Source: Promethearchaeota archaeon (GTDB taxonomy: Archaea; Asgardarchaeota; Lokiarchaeia; Sigyniarchaeales; SOKP01). From it: a DNA stretch of 33,292 bases. The stretch spans positions 1 through 33,292 of the forward strand of contig JAHLWP010000002.1 in NCBI GenBank assembly GCA_019057865.1. Reading direction: 5' to 3'. Position numbers and translations under genes: made by a program. The notes under the pieces were generated by a model that was not told the origin of the DNA, did not search any database, and was given only the letters and a program-made list of their open reading frames with translations. Within the stretch, counting starts at the first letter, position 1. The number at the start of each line of letters is the position of its first letter. Shown in pieces: positions 7,243-14,200 of the stretch.

Positions 7243-9156
7243 TTAATAGAGATTAAAATCTTTAATATTAAATTTGTTAATCTTTTTCATAATTGGAATA
7301 AGGCTCAAAATATTGAAAATTATAAACGCTATAAACAGGAATGAAAGAAGAATGAATGGCAAGTATAATGGTGGTAAAGAAACCCGCTCAAACAAGAAGA
7401 TTGAGTTAATAATCATTCCTATTCCTAAACATAATAAAAGAGCAGGGATGATGATAAAGAGAGATTCCAAGAATAGTATTTTTTTTAAAGACTTATTCTT
7501 TGAGCCTATTGCCCGCATAATGAGAAAATCTTTTGCCTTTTCAATGATTCCTCCTCGTTGATAAAAATTTAATATTAAAAGAGACACGAAAGCTATTATC
7601 AGGATTAAAATTATCGGGTATAATGATAATTTAAATAAATAATTTATATTTTTTTTGAAAATAGCGTCTAACTTTAAATGAATAAAATCTGCGCCCAAAT
7701 TATTAGTTATGTTATTAATTTCATCTATAATTATATGATAACTTCCAGATTTTAGTTTTAGTATAATTAAGTTGATTTCATCGTAAGTAAAATTTAATAG
7801 CTCACGAGATTCATTTAATCCGATATAACCAGCATAACCATTAAAGAAACTATCAATTAATACACCACAGATACCTGGTCCAAATGTTTTATTTAAACCC
7901 CTAATTTCTAGAAATTGATCTAAGGGATACTCAAAGAAATTGTATGCTAATCCATCTCCAATTGTCATATATGCAAAAGAATCATCATTTGTAAAAAATC
8001 TACCTTCAAGTTCAAAATTTTGAATAATTTTCTCTGGATTTACTCCTATTATTGGAAAATTTCCAGTTCTTTGTTTTCCTACTGTTTTATATTCACCATC
8101 AATTATAATATGGCCATCTAATTCTTCAACATCATAAAAATTTATTAATCTCTCGTCTATCTTTTCAATATCATCAATTGTTTCCAGATTATTAATGTCA
8201 CTGAAATTAAAAATGTATTTTGTGTCTGTAAGATTTATTATATCTTCATCAACTATTATTCCTGGATTTGAAAACATTTTATACATTAAGGAATAGTTAT
8301 ATACAACATCTTTGTGACCAATAACAACAATATTCTCACCTTGGGATTTTCTAATCCACTCCTGAGAAGAACTAGTTAAAACAATAGTGCCTAATCCCAA
8401 AGTAAAAATTATAAGAGAAATTAAACTAAAAACAATGATATATCTTCTAAATTCTCCCTTTCTTCTTATATTATTAATTACTGAAATTTTTAAATTAAAT
8501 CCTAGTTTTGAAAGCCACTTTGGAACTAAACTTAATCTTTTCTTGGCATTAAAATTATAAGGTATATCTGCTGAAAAAGTTTTAATTATTTTTTGAGTCC
8601 CAATTTTCCTTAAAGCATAACCAGTTACAAAAAAAATACCCAAAATACAAGAAATGAATATAATAGGTGTATAAAACCAATCAATTTGAAAATTTATAGG
8701 AACCTTTAATAAAAACATGATTAAACTAAATATTCCAAATGATGTCAAGCCCAGAATCCAGCCAAGGATAAAACCTAGTATAAAAATAATAAATGCTTCG
8801 AGAAGATAAAAGCTATATAATTTCCCTGGTAGGGTACCCAACGCTTTCATTATAGCAATATCTCTTTTCTTATGGATAATTAACGTAGTTGTAATGACAA
8901 CAACTACAACTATTGATAAAATGATTACTAAAACAAGTACTAAAGAAATAAACTCTTTATATACTAAATTAATTGCACCTGTAAAGAAATAAGGATTTTT
9001 TAAACTGGTAGATATTACCATATTTAAACCAAATGAAGATGTGAAATATATTAAAAATTCTGTCAAAGCAATTACCAAAACAATAATCAGTAAATAAGGA
9101 ATTGTGGTATCTTTTTTCCGATAAATATCTTTTAAGGCAAAATCTATTGAAGACAC
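7243..9156 (-). CDS. ABC transporter permease, FtsX/MacB type
   Basis: 637 residues. Hydrophobic segments lie near residues 16-38, 67-92, 112-150, 163-182 and 238-262, followed by a large polar region (about 265-508) likely outside the cell, then segments near 512-532, 573-593 and 606-626. Two FtsX-like repeats are visible. The cytosolic HKKRDIAIMKALGTLPGKLY loop in the first half corresponds to AKDFLIMRAIGSKNKSL in the second. These loops couple to the ATPase in MacB/LolCDE-type mechanotransmission transporters, which move lipoproteins, peptides or drugs without a classical channel. It starts 13 bp after the ATPase gene and the two form one operon. The substrate is unknown. Confidence 0.9.
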   Translation of the reverse strand: MSSIDFALKDIYRKKDTTIPYLLIIVLVIALTEFLIYFTSSFGLNMVISTSLKNPYFFTGAINLVYKEFISLVLVLVIILSIVVVVVITTTLIIHKKRDIAIMKALGTLPGKLYSFYLLEAFIIFILGFILGWILGLTSFGIFSLIMFLLKVPINFQIDWFYTPIIFISCILGIFFVTGYALRKIGTQKIIKTFSADIPYNFNAKKRLSLVPKWLSKLGFNLKISVINNIRRKGEFRRYIIVFSLISLIIFTLGLGTIVLTSSSQEWIRKSQGENIVVIGHKDVVYNYSLMYKMFSNPGIIVDEDIINLTDTKYIFNFSDINNLETIDDIEKIDERLINFYDVEELDGHIIIDGEYKTVGKQRTGNFPIIGVNPEKIIQNFELEGRFFTNDDSFAYMTIGDGLAYNFFEYPLDQFLEIRGLNKTFGPGICGVLIDSFFNGYAGYIGLNESRELLNFTYDEINLIILKLKSGSYHIIIDEINNITNNLGADFIHLKLDAIFKKNINYLFKLSLYPIILILIIAFVSLLILNFYQRGGIIEKAKDFLIMRAIGSKNKSLKKILFLESLFIIIPALLLCLGIGMIINSIFLFERVSLPPLYLPFILLSFLFIAFIIFNILSLIPIMKKINKFNIKDFNLY

Positions 9157-9169
9157 TATCTAAAACCAA

Positions 9170-9928
9170 TTATCCTTCATTTCTTTTAGTTAATATATCT
9201 TCCTTTACTATTTTCCCATCATCAAATAGTAGAATTCTATCTGCTAAACCTAGCAAATAATCATCATGAGTAGCAATAATAATTGTGACATCATCATTCT
9301 TTAAATCATTAAAAAGATCTCTAATAAACTGACTTGTTTTTTTATCCAAATTAGCAGTTGGCTCATCGGCAAGTATAAGTGGAGGATTATTTGATAGAGC
9401 TCTAGCAATTGCAACTCTCTGCTGTTCTCCAGCTGATAATTGAAATGGCAGATGTTCTCTGCGTTCACCTAATCCCATTTTTCTTAATAAATTAACTGCA
9501 CGTTCTCTTTGCTCTTTAAATTTCATACCTGCAAGATTCATTGGAAACATAACGTTTTCCTCAGCAGTAAGAGTACTTATAAGATTATAGTTTTGAAAAA
9601 TGAACCCTGAATTTATTAACCTAAACGTTGCTAGCGATTCTTCTTTCATATCAGAAATTTTAATGCCAAGATTGTAAATCGTTCCTTTGTTGGGGGTATC
9701 TAATCCACCTATTAAATTCAATAAAGTTGTTTTTCCTGCTCCAGAAGGTCCTTTAATACAAAGAAATTTACCGCTCCTAATTTTTAAAGACACATTATCA
9801 ACTGCTCTAACAATAAATTCACCTATTTCATAATCTTTAACTAAATTCATAGCAATAATGTGATAATTCTTTATCTCATCTAACTCTAAAGCACCATCTT
9901 CATCTTCAAATTCTTCTTTTACTGTCAA
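9170..9928 (-). CDS. ABC transporter ATP-binding protein (MacB/LolD type)
   Basis: 252 residues. Walker A GPSGAGKTT at residues 60-68, Q-loop Gln112, signature LSAGEQQR (the usual LSGGQ with Ala and Glu changes) at about 164-171, Walker B LILADEP with catalytic Glu189, D-loop NLD and the switch His221. An acidic N-terminal extension of about 20 residues precedes the nucleotide-binding domain. This subfamily energises FtsX-like permeases at the cytoplasmic face. The permease gene follows 13 bp downstream on the same strand. All ATPase motifs are intact, so it should be active. Confidence 0.95.
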   Translation of the reverse strand: MTVKEEFEDEDGALELDEIKNYHIIAMNLVKDYEIGEFIVRAVDNVSLKIRSGKFLCIKGPSGAGKTTLLNLIGGLDTPNKGTIYNLGIKISDMKEESLATFRLINSGFIFQNYNLISTLTAEENVMFPMNLAGMKFKEQRERAVNLLRKMGLGERREHLPFQLSAGEQQRVAIARALSNNPPLILADEPTANLDKKTSQFIRDLFNDLKNDDVTIIIATHDDYLLGLADRILLFDDGKIVKEDILTKRNEG

Positions 9929-9954
9929 GATTTCAAAACTATTACCAGATTTTA

Positions 9955-10351
9955 ATTTAAATTAAAAAGACTCTTCAAAGAAGATAAAAATTCTTTAAAA
10001 ATTCTACTTAAAGAATTAATAACAAATTTTTATAATTTATGTTTAAAATTAAATTAAGTTTAAATATTAAAATTTCATATTTATCTTTTAGAGGGAAGAC
10101 TAAGAAAATAAAATATTTATAATATCCCCTAATTTCCTAATTAAACACTCACGCAATTCGCGCCAAGGATCAAATGGTACTAAATTTTTCCCAAGGTTTT
10201 AAGCTACATGCTTAAGATTTTGATTTTCTCTTCTTCCTTCTTCTTCTTTTTCTAATTTTTGATAAAAAATTTAGAGATTATATTTATTATTTCATTAAAA
10301 TAAGATTTAAAGGACAGATTTAATTTAATATTAATAAAAATTAAGGTATAA
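9955..10351. other. Divergent intergenic region with a possible coding relic and pyrimidine tract
   Basis: About 400 bp without an intact gene. A segment near 10140-10215 is less AT-rich than its flanks. On the minus strand it reads VPFDPWRELRECLIRKLG and continues to a TAG at 10100-10102, with no start codon and a TAA upstream at 10199-10201, so it may be the tail of a decayed gene. A small hairpin (TTAAGC-5 nt-GCTTAA, 10199-10215) and a pure pyrimidine run (10224-10253) follow. An unrecognised small RNA read rightwards (TATA-like at 10109-10119) is an alternative. Confidence 0.35.
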
Positions 10352-10360
10352 TTTATATAT
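10352..10360 (+). promoter_or_regulatory. TATA box of the corrinoid-protein gene
   Basis: TTTATATAT lies about 27 bp upstream of the ATG at 10382. Archaeal transcription starts about 25 bp after the TATA centre, so the transcript would be leaderless or nearly so. In keeping with this, no Shine-Dalgarno sequence precedes the ATG. Confidence 0.55.
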
Positions 10361-10381
10361 AAAAAAAATGTGTAGATTTTT

Positions 10382-11014
10382 ATGGATTTTGAAAAATTAA
10401 CGGAACTTATTATTGAATTAGAAGTGGATGATATTGCTGATGCGGTAAAGGAAGCATTGGGTGAGGGGAAGGGTCCTTTTGAGGTTCTAGATGCATTAAC
10501 TAAGGGAATGGATGAAGTTGGGCGTCGATATGAAGAAAAAGATTATTATTTAACCGAATTGGTACTAGCAGGAGAAACTATGAAGGAAGCTTTTGCTGTT
10601 TTAAAACCAGCTTTAGCTGCTGTCAATAATTCACAAGAGAAAGTTAAAATAATCATTTGTACCGTAAAGGGAGATAATCATGATATTGGTAAAAATATAT
10701 TAGGATCTTTGCTCTTGAGCTCTGGTTTTGAAATTTATGACCTTGGAATGGATGTTGATGAAAAAGCAATTGTTCAGAAGGTTAAAGAAACAGGAGCAAC
10801 TATTATTGGATTAAGCTCGCTTCTTACGATGACTGTTGAACATATTAAAACAGTTCATGAAGCTTTAATAGATGCTGGTCTCCGTGATAAAGTTAAATTA
10901 ATAGTTGGGGGTGCTCCCTTAAATATGGAACTTGCTAAAAGACTTGGGGCTGATGATTTTGCGGATGATGCTGTGGAAGGTGTAAAACATATCAAGAAAT
11001 TAGCAGGCATGTGA
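10382..11014 (+). CDS. Corrinoid (B12-binding) methyl-carrier protein, MtbC/MttC-like
   Basis: 210 residues, the normal length. The N-terminal four-helix B12-binding-2 domain (about 1-85, with VGRRYEEKDYYLTELVLAGE) is followed by a Rossmann-like cobalamin domain (about 88-210) carrying KGDNHDIGKN, with His100 as the lower axial cobalt ligand, then GLSSLLTMTVEHI and VGGAPLN. Such proteins shuttle methyl groups between a substrate-specific methyltransferase and a second methyltransferase acting on CoM or tetrahydropterin. No MttB/MtbA-like partner or reactivation protein is encoded in the window, so substrate and acceptor are unknown. The 271-bp gap to the next gene, plus its own TATA box, suggests a separate transcript. 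Confidence 0.93.
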   Translation: MDFEKLTELIIELEVDDIADAVKEALGEGKGPFEVLDALTKGMDEVGRRYEEKDYYLTELVLAGETMKEAFAVLKPALAAVNNSQEKVKIIICTVKGDNHDIGKNILGSLLLSSGFEIYDLGMDVDEKAIVQKVKETGATIIGLSSLLTMTVEHIKTVHEALIDAGLRDKVKLIVGGAPLNMELAKRLGADDFADDAVEGVKHIKKLAGM

Positions 11015-11285
11015 GAATTCTTTAACAATTTTTATTAATTTTATCTTTCCTCCTTAATATTTCAACTTTTACATTTTGGATTTATAAATTATAAAGAATC
11101 TTTTTTAAGTATTTTATATCTCTTCTATGATTTGTGGATATTTTAATTAAAATATAATGAGAAGATTTATACTCTTTTTGAATTGTTTATATCTCAAGAA
11201 TTAATCTAACTAAATTATCCTTTCTAATATAAGATTTTTAAAAAATATTTCAGAATAGAATAATAATTTAAAGGAGGTTTAAAAA

Positions 11286-11540
11286 TTGAGTGAGAAAGAT
11301 AATAACGAGATTGAATATGATGAAAAATTAGATACACGAGGTTTATTTTGTCCAGAACCTCTTTTTGAGGTTAGGAATTTAAGTGAAACCCTTGAAATAG
11401 GGCAATGTTTTAAAGTAATTGCTGATGATCCTGCTGCTGAGGAGGATCTTACGCGGTGGGCTAAGAGGACAGAGACACAATTAGTAGAATTTAGAAAGGA
11501 TGGGGATGATTTAATATTTTATTTTAAGAAAATAAAATAA
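11286..11540 (+). CDS. TusA-family sulfur carrier
   Basis: 84 residues. The core motif DTRGLFCPEPLFEVRNL contains the CPxP signature whose Cys carries the persulfide, and ADDPAAEEDLTRWAK matches the second half of the alpha/beta fold. TusA-type proteins pass sulfane sulfur between donors such as IscS, rhodanese or DsrE and acceptors in tRNA thiolation, Moco or Fe-S synthesis. The start is a TTG, chosen because a perfect AAGGAGGT (11271-11278) ends 7 nt upstream; no ATG fits. It opens a run of sulfur-transfer genes: the DsrE-like gene starts 16 bp after its stop, then iscS-like and iscU-like. Confidence 0.92.
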   Translation: MSEKDNNEIEYDEKLDTRGLFCPEPLFEVRNLSETLEIGQCFKVIADDPAAEEDLTRWAKRTETQLVEFRKDGDDLIFYFKKIK

Positions 11541-11555
11541 AAGAGATGAAAAAAA

Positions 11556-11915
11556 GTGGAAGAAAAACATATTATTTACGTTCAAACTAGTCATGATCCA
11601 GAAAGACAATATAGTCCTCTTGTGTTAGCTCAAACGGCTAAGGCAATGGATATTAAAGCTACTGTTTATTACTTAGGTACTGCTTTAAGGATATTAAAAC
11701 TTGGAGAGGCTGAAAAGATAAAACTTGGGGATTTTCCCAGTGTTAAAGAAATGATTGATAAAACACTAAATATGGGTATTGAAATATTAGTATGCGAAGC
11801 TTCAAAGCGAATGTTAGGTTGGGAAAAAGTGGAGCTCATTCCAGGTGTTAAAATTGTAGGAGCTGCAACTTTAAATGATTTAGTTTTAGATGCTGATGCA
11901 ACACAATGGTTTTAA
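11556..11915 (+). CDS. DsrE-family sulfur-transfer protein
   Basis: 119 residues, a single DsrE/F fold. Features are a beta strand HIIYVQTSHDP, a nucleotide-like turn, and ILVCEASKRMLG with the conserved Cys (about residue 79) that carries a persulfide in TusD/DsrE relatives. It starts with GTG 16 bp after the tusA-like gene. In other organisms DsrE proteins exchange sulfane sulfur directly with TusA, and the gene pairing here supports that. With no dsrF or dsrH partners it resembles the stand-alone DsrE proteins found next to tusA and rhodanese genes. The exact donor and acceptor are inference. Confidence 0.85.
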   Translation: MEEKHIIYVQTSHDPERQYSPLVLAQTAKAMDIKATVYYLGTALRILKLGEAEKIKLGDFPSVKEMIDKTLNMGIEILVCEASKRMLGWEKVELIPGVKIVGAATLNDLVLDADATQWF

Positions 11916-11981
11916 TATTTGTTTAATTGAGATCATTATGCAAATTATTAATTAAAGAATTCGATAATTGAGGAGATAAAA

Positions 11982-13175
11982 ATGAGTATATATCTGGATT
12001 ATCAAGCAGCAAAACCGGTTGATGTGAGAGTAGTTTCAGAGATGACAATATACTTTAATAACAAGTTTGCTAATCCATCTTCTTTACATTGTGATGGGGA
12101 TGAAGCAACTGATGCATTAATTGAATCTCGCCAAAAAGTTGCTGATTTTATTAATGCTCCAAACGCATCAGATATAATCTTTACATCAAGTGCTACTGAA
12201 TCAAATAATCTAGCACTTATAGGTTCAGCAATGAGAAATAAAAAGAAAGGAAACCATTTAATTATTTCCGAGATTGAACATATTTCTATATTAAATATCG
12301 CTAAATATTTGGAACGTCAAGGTTTCAAGGTTAGTAGAGTTCCAGTAGATCAATTTGGAATTATTAGACTTGATAAATTGGAGAAATTAATAACTGATCA
12401 AACGCTTTTAATTTCAATCTCTACTGCGAGCAATGAGGTAGGATCTCTTCAACCAATAGAAGAAATTAATGAAATTGCGGCAAAGAAGAATATATTATTT
12501 CATACTGATGCTGTGGCTAGTGAAAGTGTTATTCCAATCGATGTACAAGAAGTATCTATAGATATGATGACATTATCTTCGAATGAAATTTATGGACCTA
12601 GGGGTGTTGGAGCATTTTATTTAAAAAAGGGCGTACGTGTCAATCCAATTATAATAGGTGGAGGACAAGAACGAGGAATAAGATCTGGTTCAGAAAATGT
12701 CCCTGGTATCGTCGGTTTTGCAAAAGCAGCTGAAATTATGAAAGCAGAAATTAAAACTGAAGCATTAAGATTAAAAAATATGAGAGATAAACTAATTAAG
12801 GAAATATTAAATAAAGTTCCTAATTCTTATTTAAATGGACATCCTGAAAAACGCCTTCCTAATAATGCACATTTTAGATTTGATTATATTGAAGGAGAAT
12901 CATTGATATTATCCTTAAAAGATCAAAAAATAGCTGCTGCCACCGGTTCTGCATGTTCATCAAAAACATTAGAACCATCTCATACATTAATTTCAATGGG
13001 TTTATTACACGAAGAAGCTCATGGTAGTTTATTATACACACTAGGCAGATTTACAAAAGAAGCTGATGTTAATAAAGCAATAGAAGTTTTACCTGGAATC
13101 GTTAAACGATTACGATTATTATCTCCTTTAACACCTCCTGAATTAATAAAAAAGTATAATGAGGTGAATGATTAG
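11982..13175 (+). CDS. IscS/NifS-like cysteine desulfurase homologue lacking the PLP lysine
   Basis: 397 residues, full IscS length. Family motifs kept: FTSSATESNNLAL (residues 67-79), EH with His100, HTDA with Asp176, the substrate-binding RSGSENVPG, and the mobile catalytic loop ATGSACSS with Cys325. The position of the PLP Schiff-base lysine is changed: the usual S-x-H-K-x-Y-G-P-K reads SSNEIYGPRG, so Asn201-Glu202 replace His-Lys. The Asp176-Glu202 spacing of 26 is the same as Asp180-Lys206 in E. coli IscS, so this is not a misalignment. The Gln that normally follows the Asp by three residues (PLP contact) is Ala179. Cysteine desulfuration by the usual route should therefore be impossible, while Cys325 could still carry a persulfide. 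From memory, Archaeoglobus fulgidus IscS also lacks this lysine. It overlaps or abuts the iscU-like gene, its expected partner. Confidence 0.93.
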   Translation: MSIYLDYQAAKPVDVRVVSEMTIYFNNKFANPSSLHCDGDEATDALIESRQKVADFINAPNASDIIFTSSATESNNLALIGSAMRNKKKGNHLIISEIEHISILNIAKYLERQGFKVSRVPVDQFGIIRLDKLEKLITDQTLLISISTASNEVGSLQPIEEINEIAAKKNILFHTDAVASESVIPIDVQEVSIDMMTLSSNEIYGPRGVGAFYLKKGVRVNPIIIGGGQERGIRSGSENVPGIVGFAKAAEIMKAEIKTEALRLKNMRDKLIKEILNKVPNSYLNGHPEKRLPNNAHFRFDYIEGESLILSLKDQKIAAATGSACSSKTLEPSHTLISMGLLHEEAHGSLLYTLGRFTKEADVNKAIEVLPGIVKRLRLLSPLTPPELIKKYNEVND

Positions 13176-13176
13176 A

Positions 13177-13974
13177 ATGAAATCCACACAATATTCTGAA
13201 AAAGTGTTAGACCATTTTAGAAATCCAAGAAATGTTGGAGTGATAGAAAAACCAGATGGGTATGGTAAAGTTGGAAATCCCGTTTGCGGAGATTTAATGG
13301 AAATTTTCATTAAAGTGGGTAAAAATACTGCAGGAGAAGAAGTAATTGATAATGTTAAATTTAGAACTTTTGGATGCGGGTCTGCAGTTGCTACATCCTC
13401 AATGGTAACCACAATGGCTAAAGGGATGAAAGTTGATGATGCTTATAAAATAACCAGAAATGATGTGGCTGATGAATTAGAAGGATTACCTCCGATAAAA
13501 ATGCATTGTTCAAACTTGGCGGCTGATGCCTTAAAAGCGGCTATAGATAATTATAGAACAAAAGCAGACCCATATGTTGAAATTGAGGCTAGAGCGTGCT
13601 CAGTACCAGATATTAAAATAATTCTTGGTGAGGATGAGTTTCTTGGAAAAGGTGTTTATAAGAAAGTTGATGATTTGTCTAAATTTAATGGAAAAAGAGT
13701 TTTAGTGTTAGATACTGGAGATAAATCTTTAGAACTCTCTATTGAATTAACTAAACATACTGGAAGAGTTGTTGTGTTAACCTCTGCTAAAACAACACCT
13801 GGCTCAGAAGAATTAAAGAAAAAATTGAAATTATCAGATGTTAAAATCTTACATGAATCAGAGTTATTAGAAATTCAAGGTACTGATGATGTTGAAAAAG
13901 TTATAATTCATGATTTTGATGAAGATGATAAATATGAATTATTCGTCGATACAGTAATCCTACTTGAAGTTTAA
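13177..13974 (+). CDS. IscU-type Fe-S scaffold fused to a degenerate thioredoxin-reductase-like domain
   Basis: 265 residues, about twice the size of IscU. Residues 1-125 are IscU: YSEKVLDHFRNPRNVG, then VCGD (Cys37, Asp39), FGCGSA (Cys67) and MHCSNLA (Cys111), so the three cluster ligands and the Asp are present. From about residue 138 on it resembles the NADPH half of thioredoxin reductase: ILGEDEFLGKGV, then GKRVLVLDTGDKSLELSIEL and SELLEIQGTDDVEKVII up to DTVILL. The redox CxxC that follows the GV in TrxR is replaced by KKVDD, and the GxGxxA loop is altered, so catalysis is unlikely. The ATG at 13177 is preferred over 13168 because the SD GAGGTG (13161-13166) is 10 nt from it and only 1 nt from the other. 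The SD lies inside the end of the iscS-like gene: translational coupling. Confidence 0.9.
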   Translation: MKSTQYSEKVLDHFRNPRNVGVIEKPDGYGKVGNPVCGDLMEIFIKVGKNTAGEEVIDNVKFRTFGCGSAVATSSMVTTMAKGMKVDDAYKITRNDVADELEGLPPIKMHCSNLAADALKAAIDNYRTKADPYVEIEARACSVPDIKIILGEDEFLGKGVYKKVDDLSKFNGKRVLVLDTGDKSLELSIELTKHTGRVVVLTSAKTTPGSEELKKKLKLSDVKILHESELLEIQGTDDVEKVIIHDFDEDDKYELFVDTVILLEV

Positions 13975-13987
13975 TCAATAAATAAGG

Positions 13988-14029
13988 TTTTTTTAAGTTT
14001 TGATTTCTTACTTTTTTTAACTATTTTTT
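13988..14029 (+). terminator. Oligo-T stop after the sulfur-transfer operon
   Basis: T7, T7 and T6 runs (13988-13994, 14012-14018, 14024-14029) follow the iscU-like stop codon within 60 nt. This is the strongest oligo-T cluster after this gene set, and suggests that the 11286-13974 operon ends here. Confidence 0.5.
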
Positions 14030-14200
14030 GAATCAGTTCTAAATTATGAATTAAAATAATTTATGATTATGAACTTTAATAAATAACAATTTTAATTTAC
14101 AACAATGATTTTTAAAAGAAAATTAAGTTTATTCTTAATAAGAAGTAAAGCATAAATAATACAAACTAATTTTAGAATAAATTCATAGGTTGATGATTAC

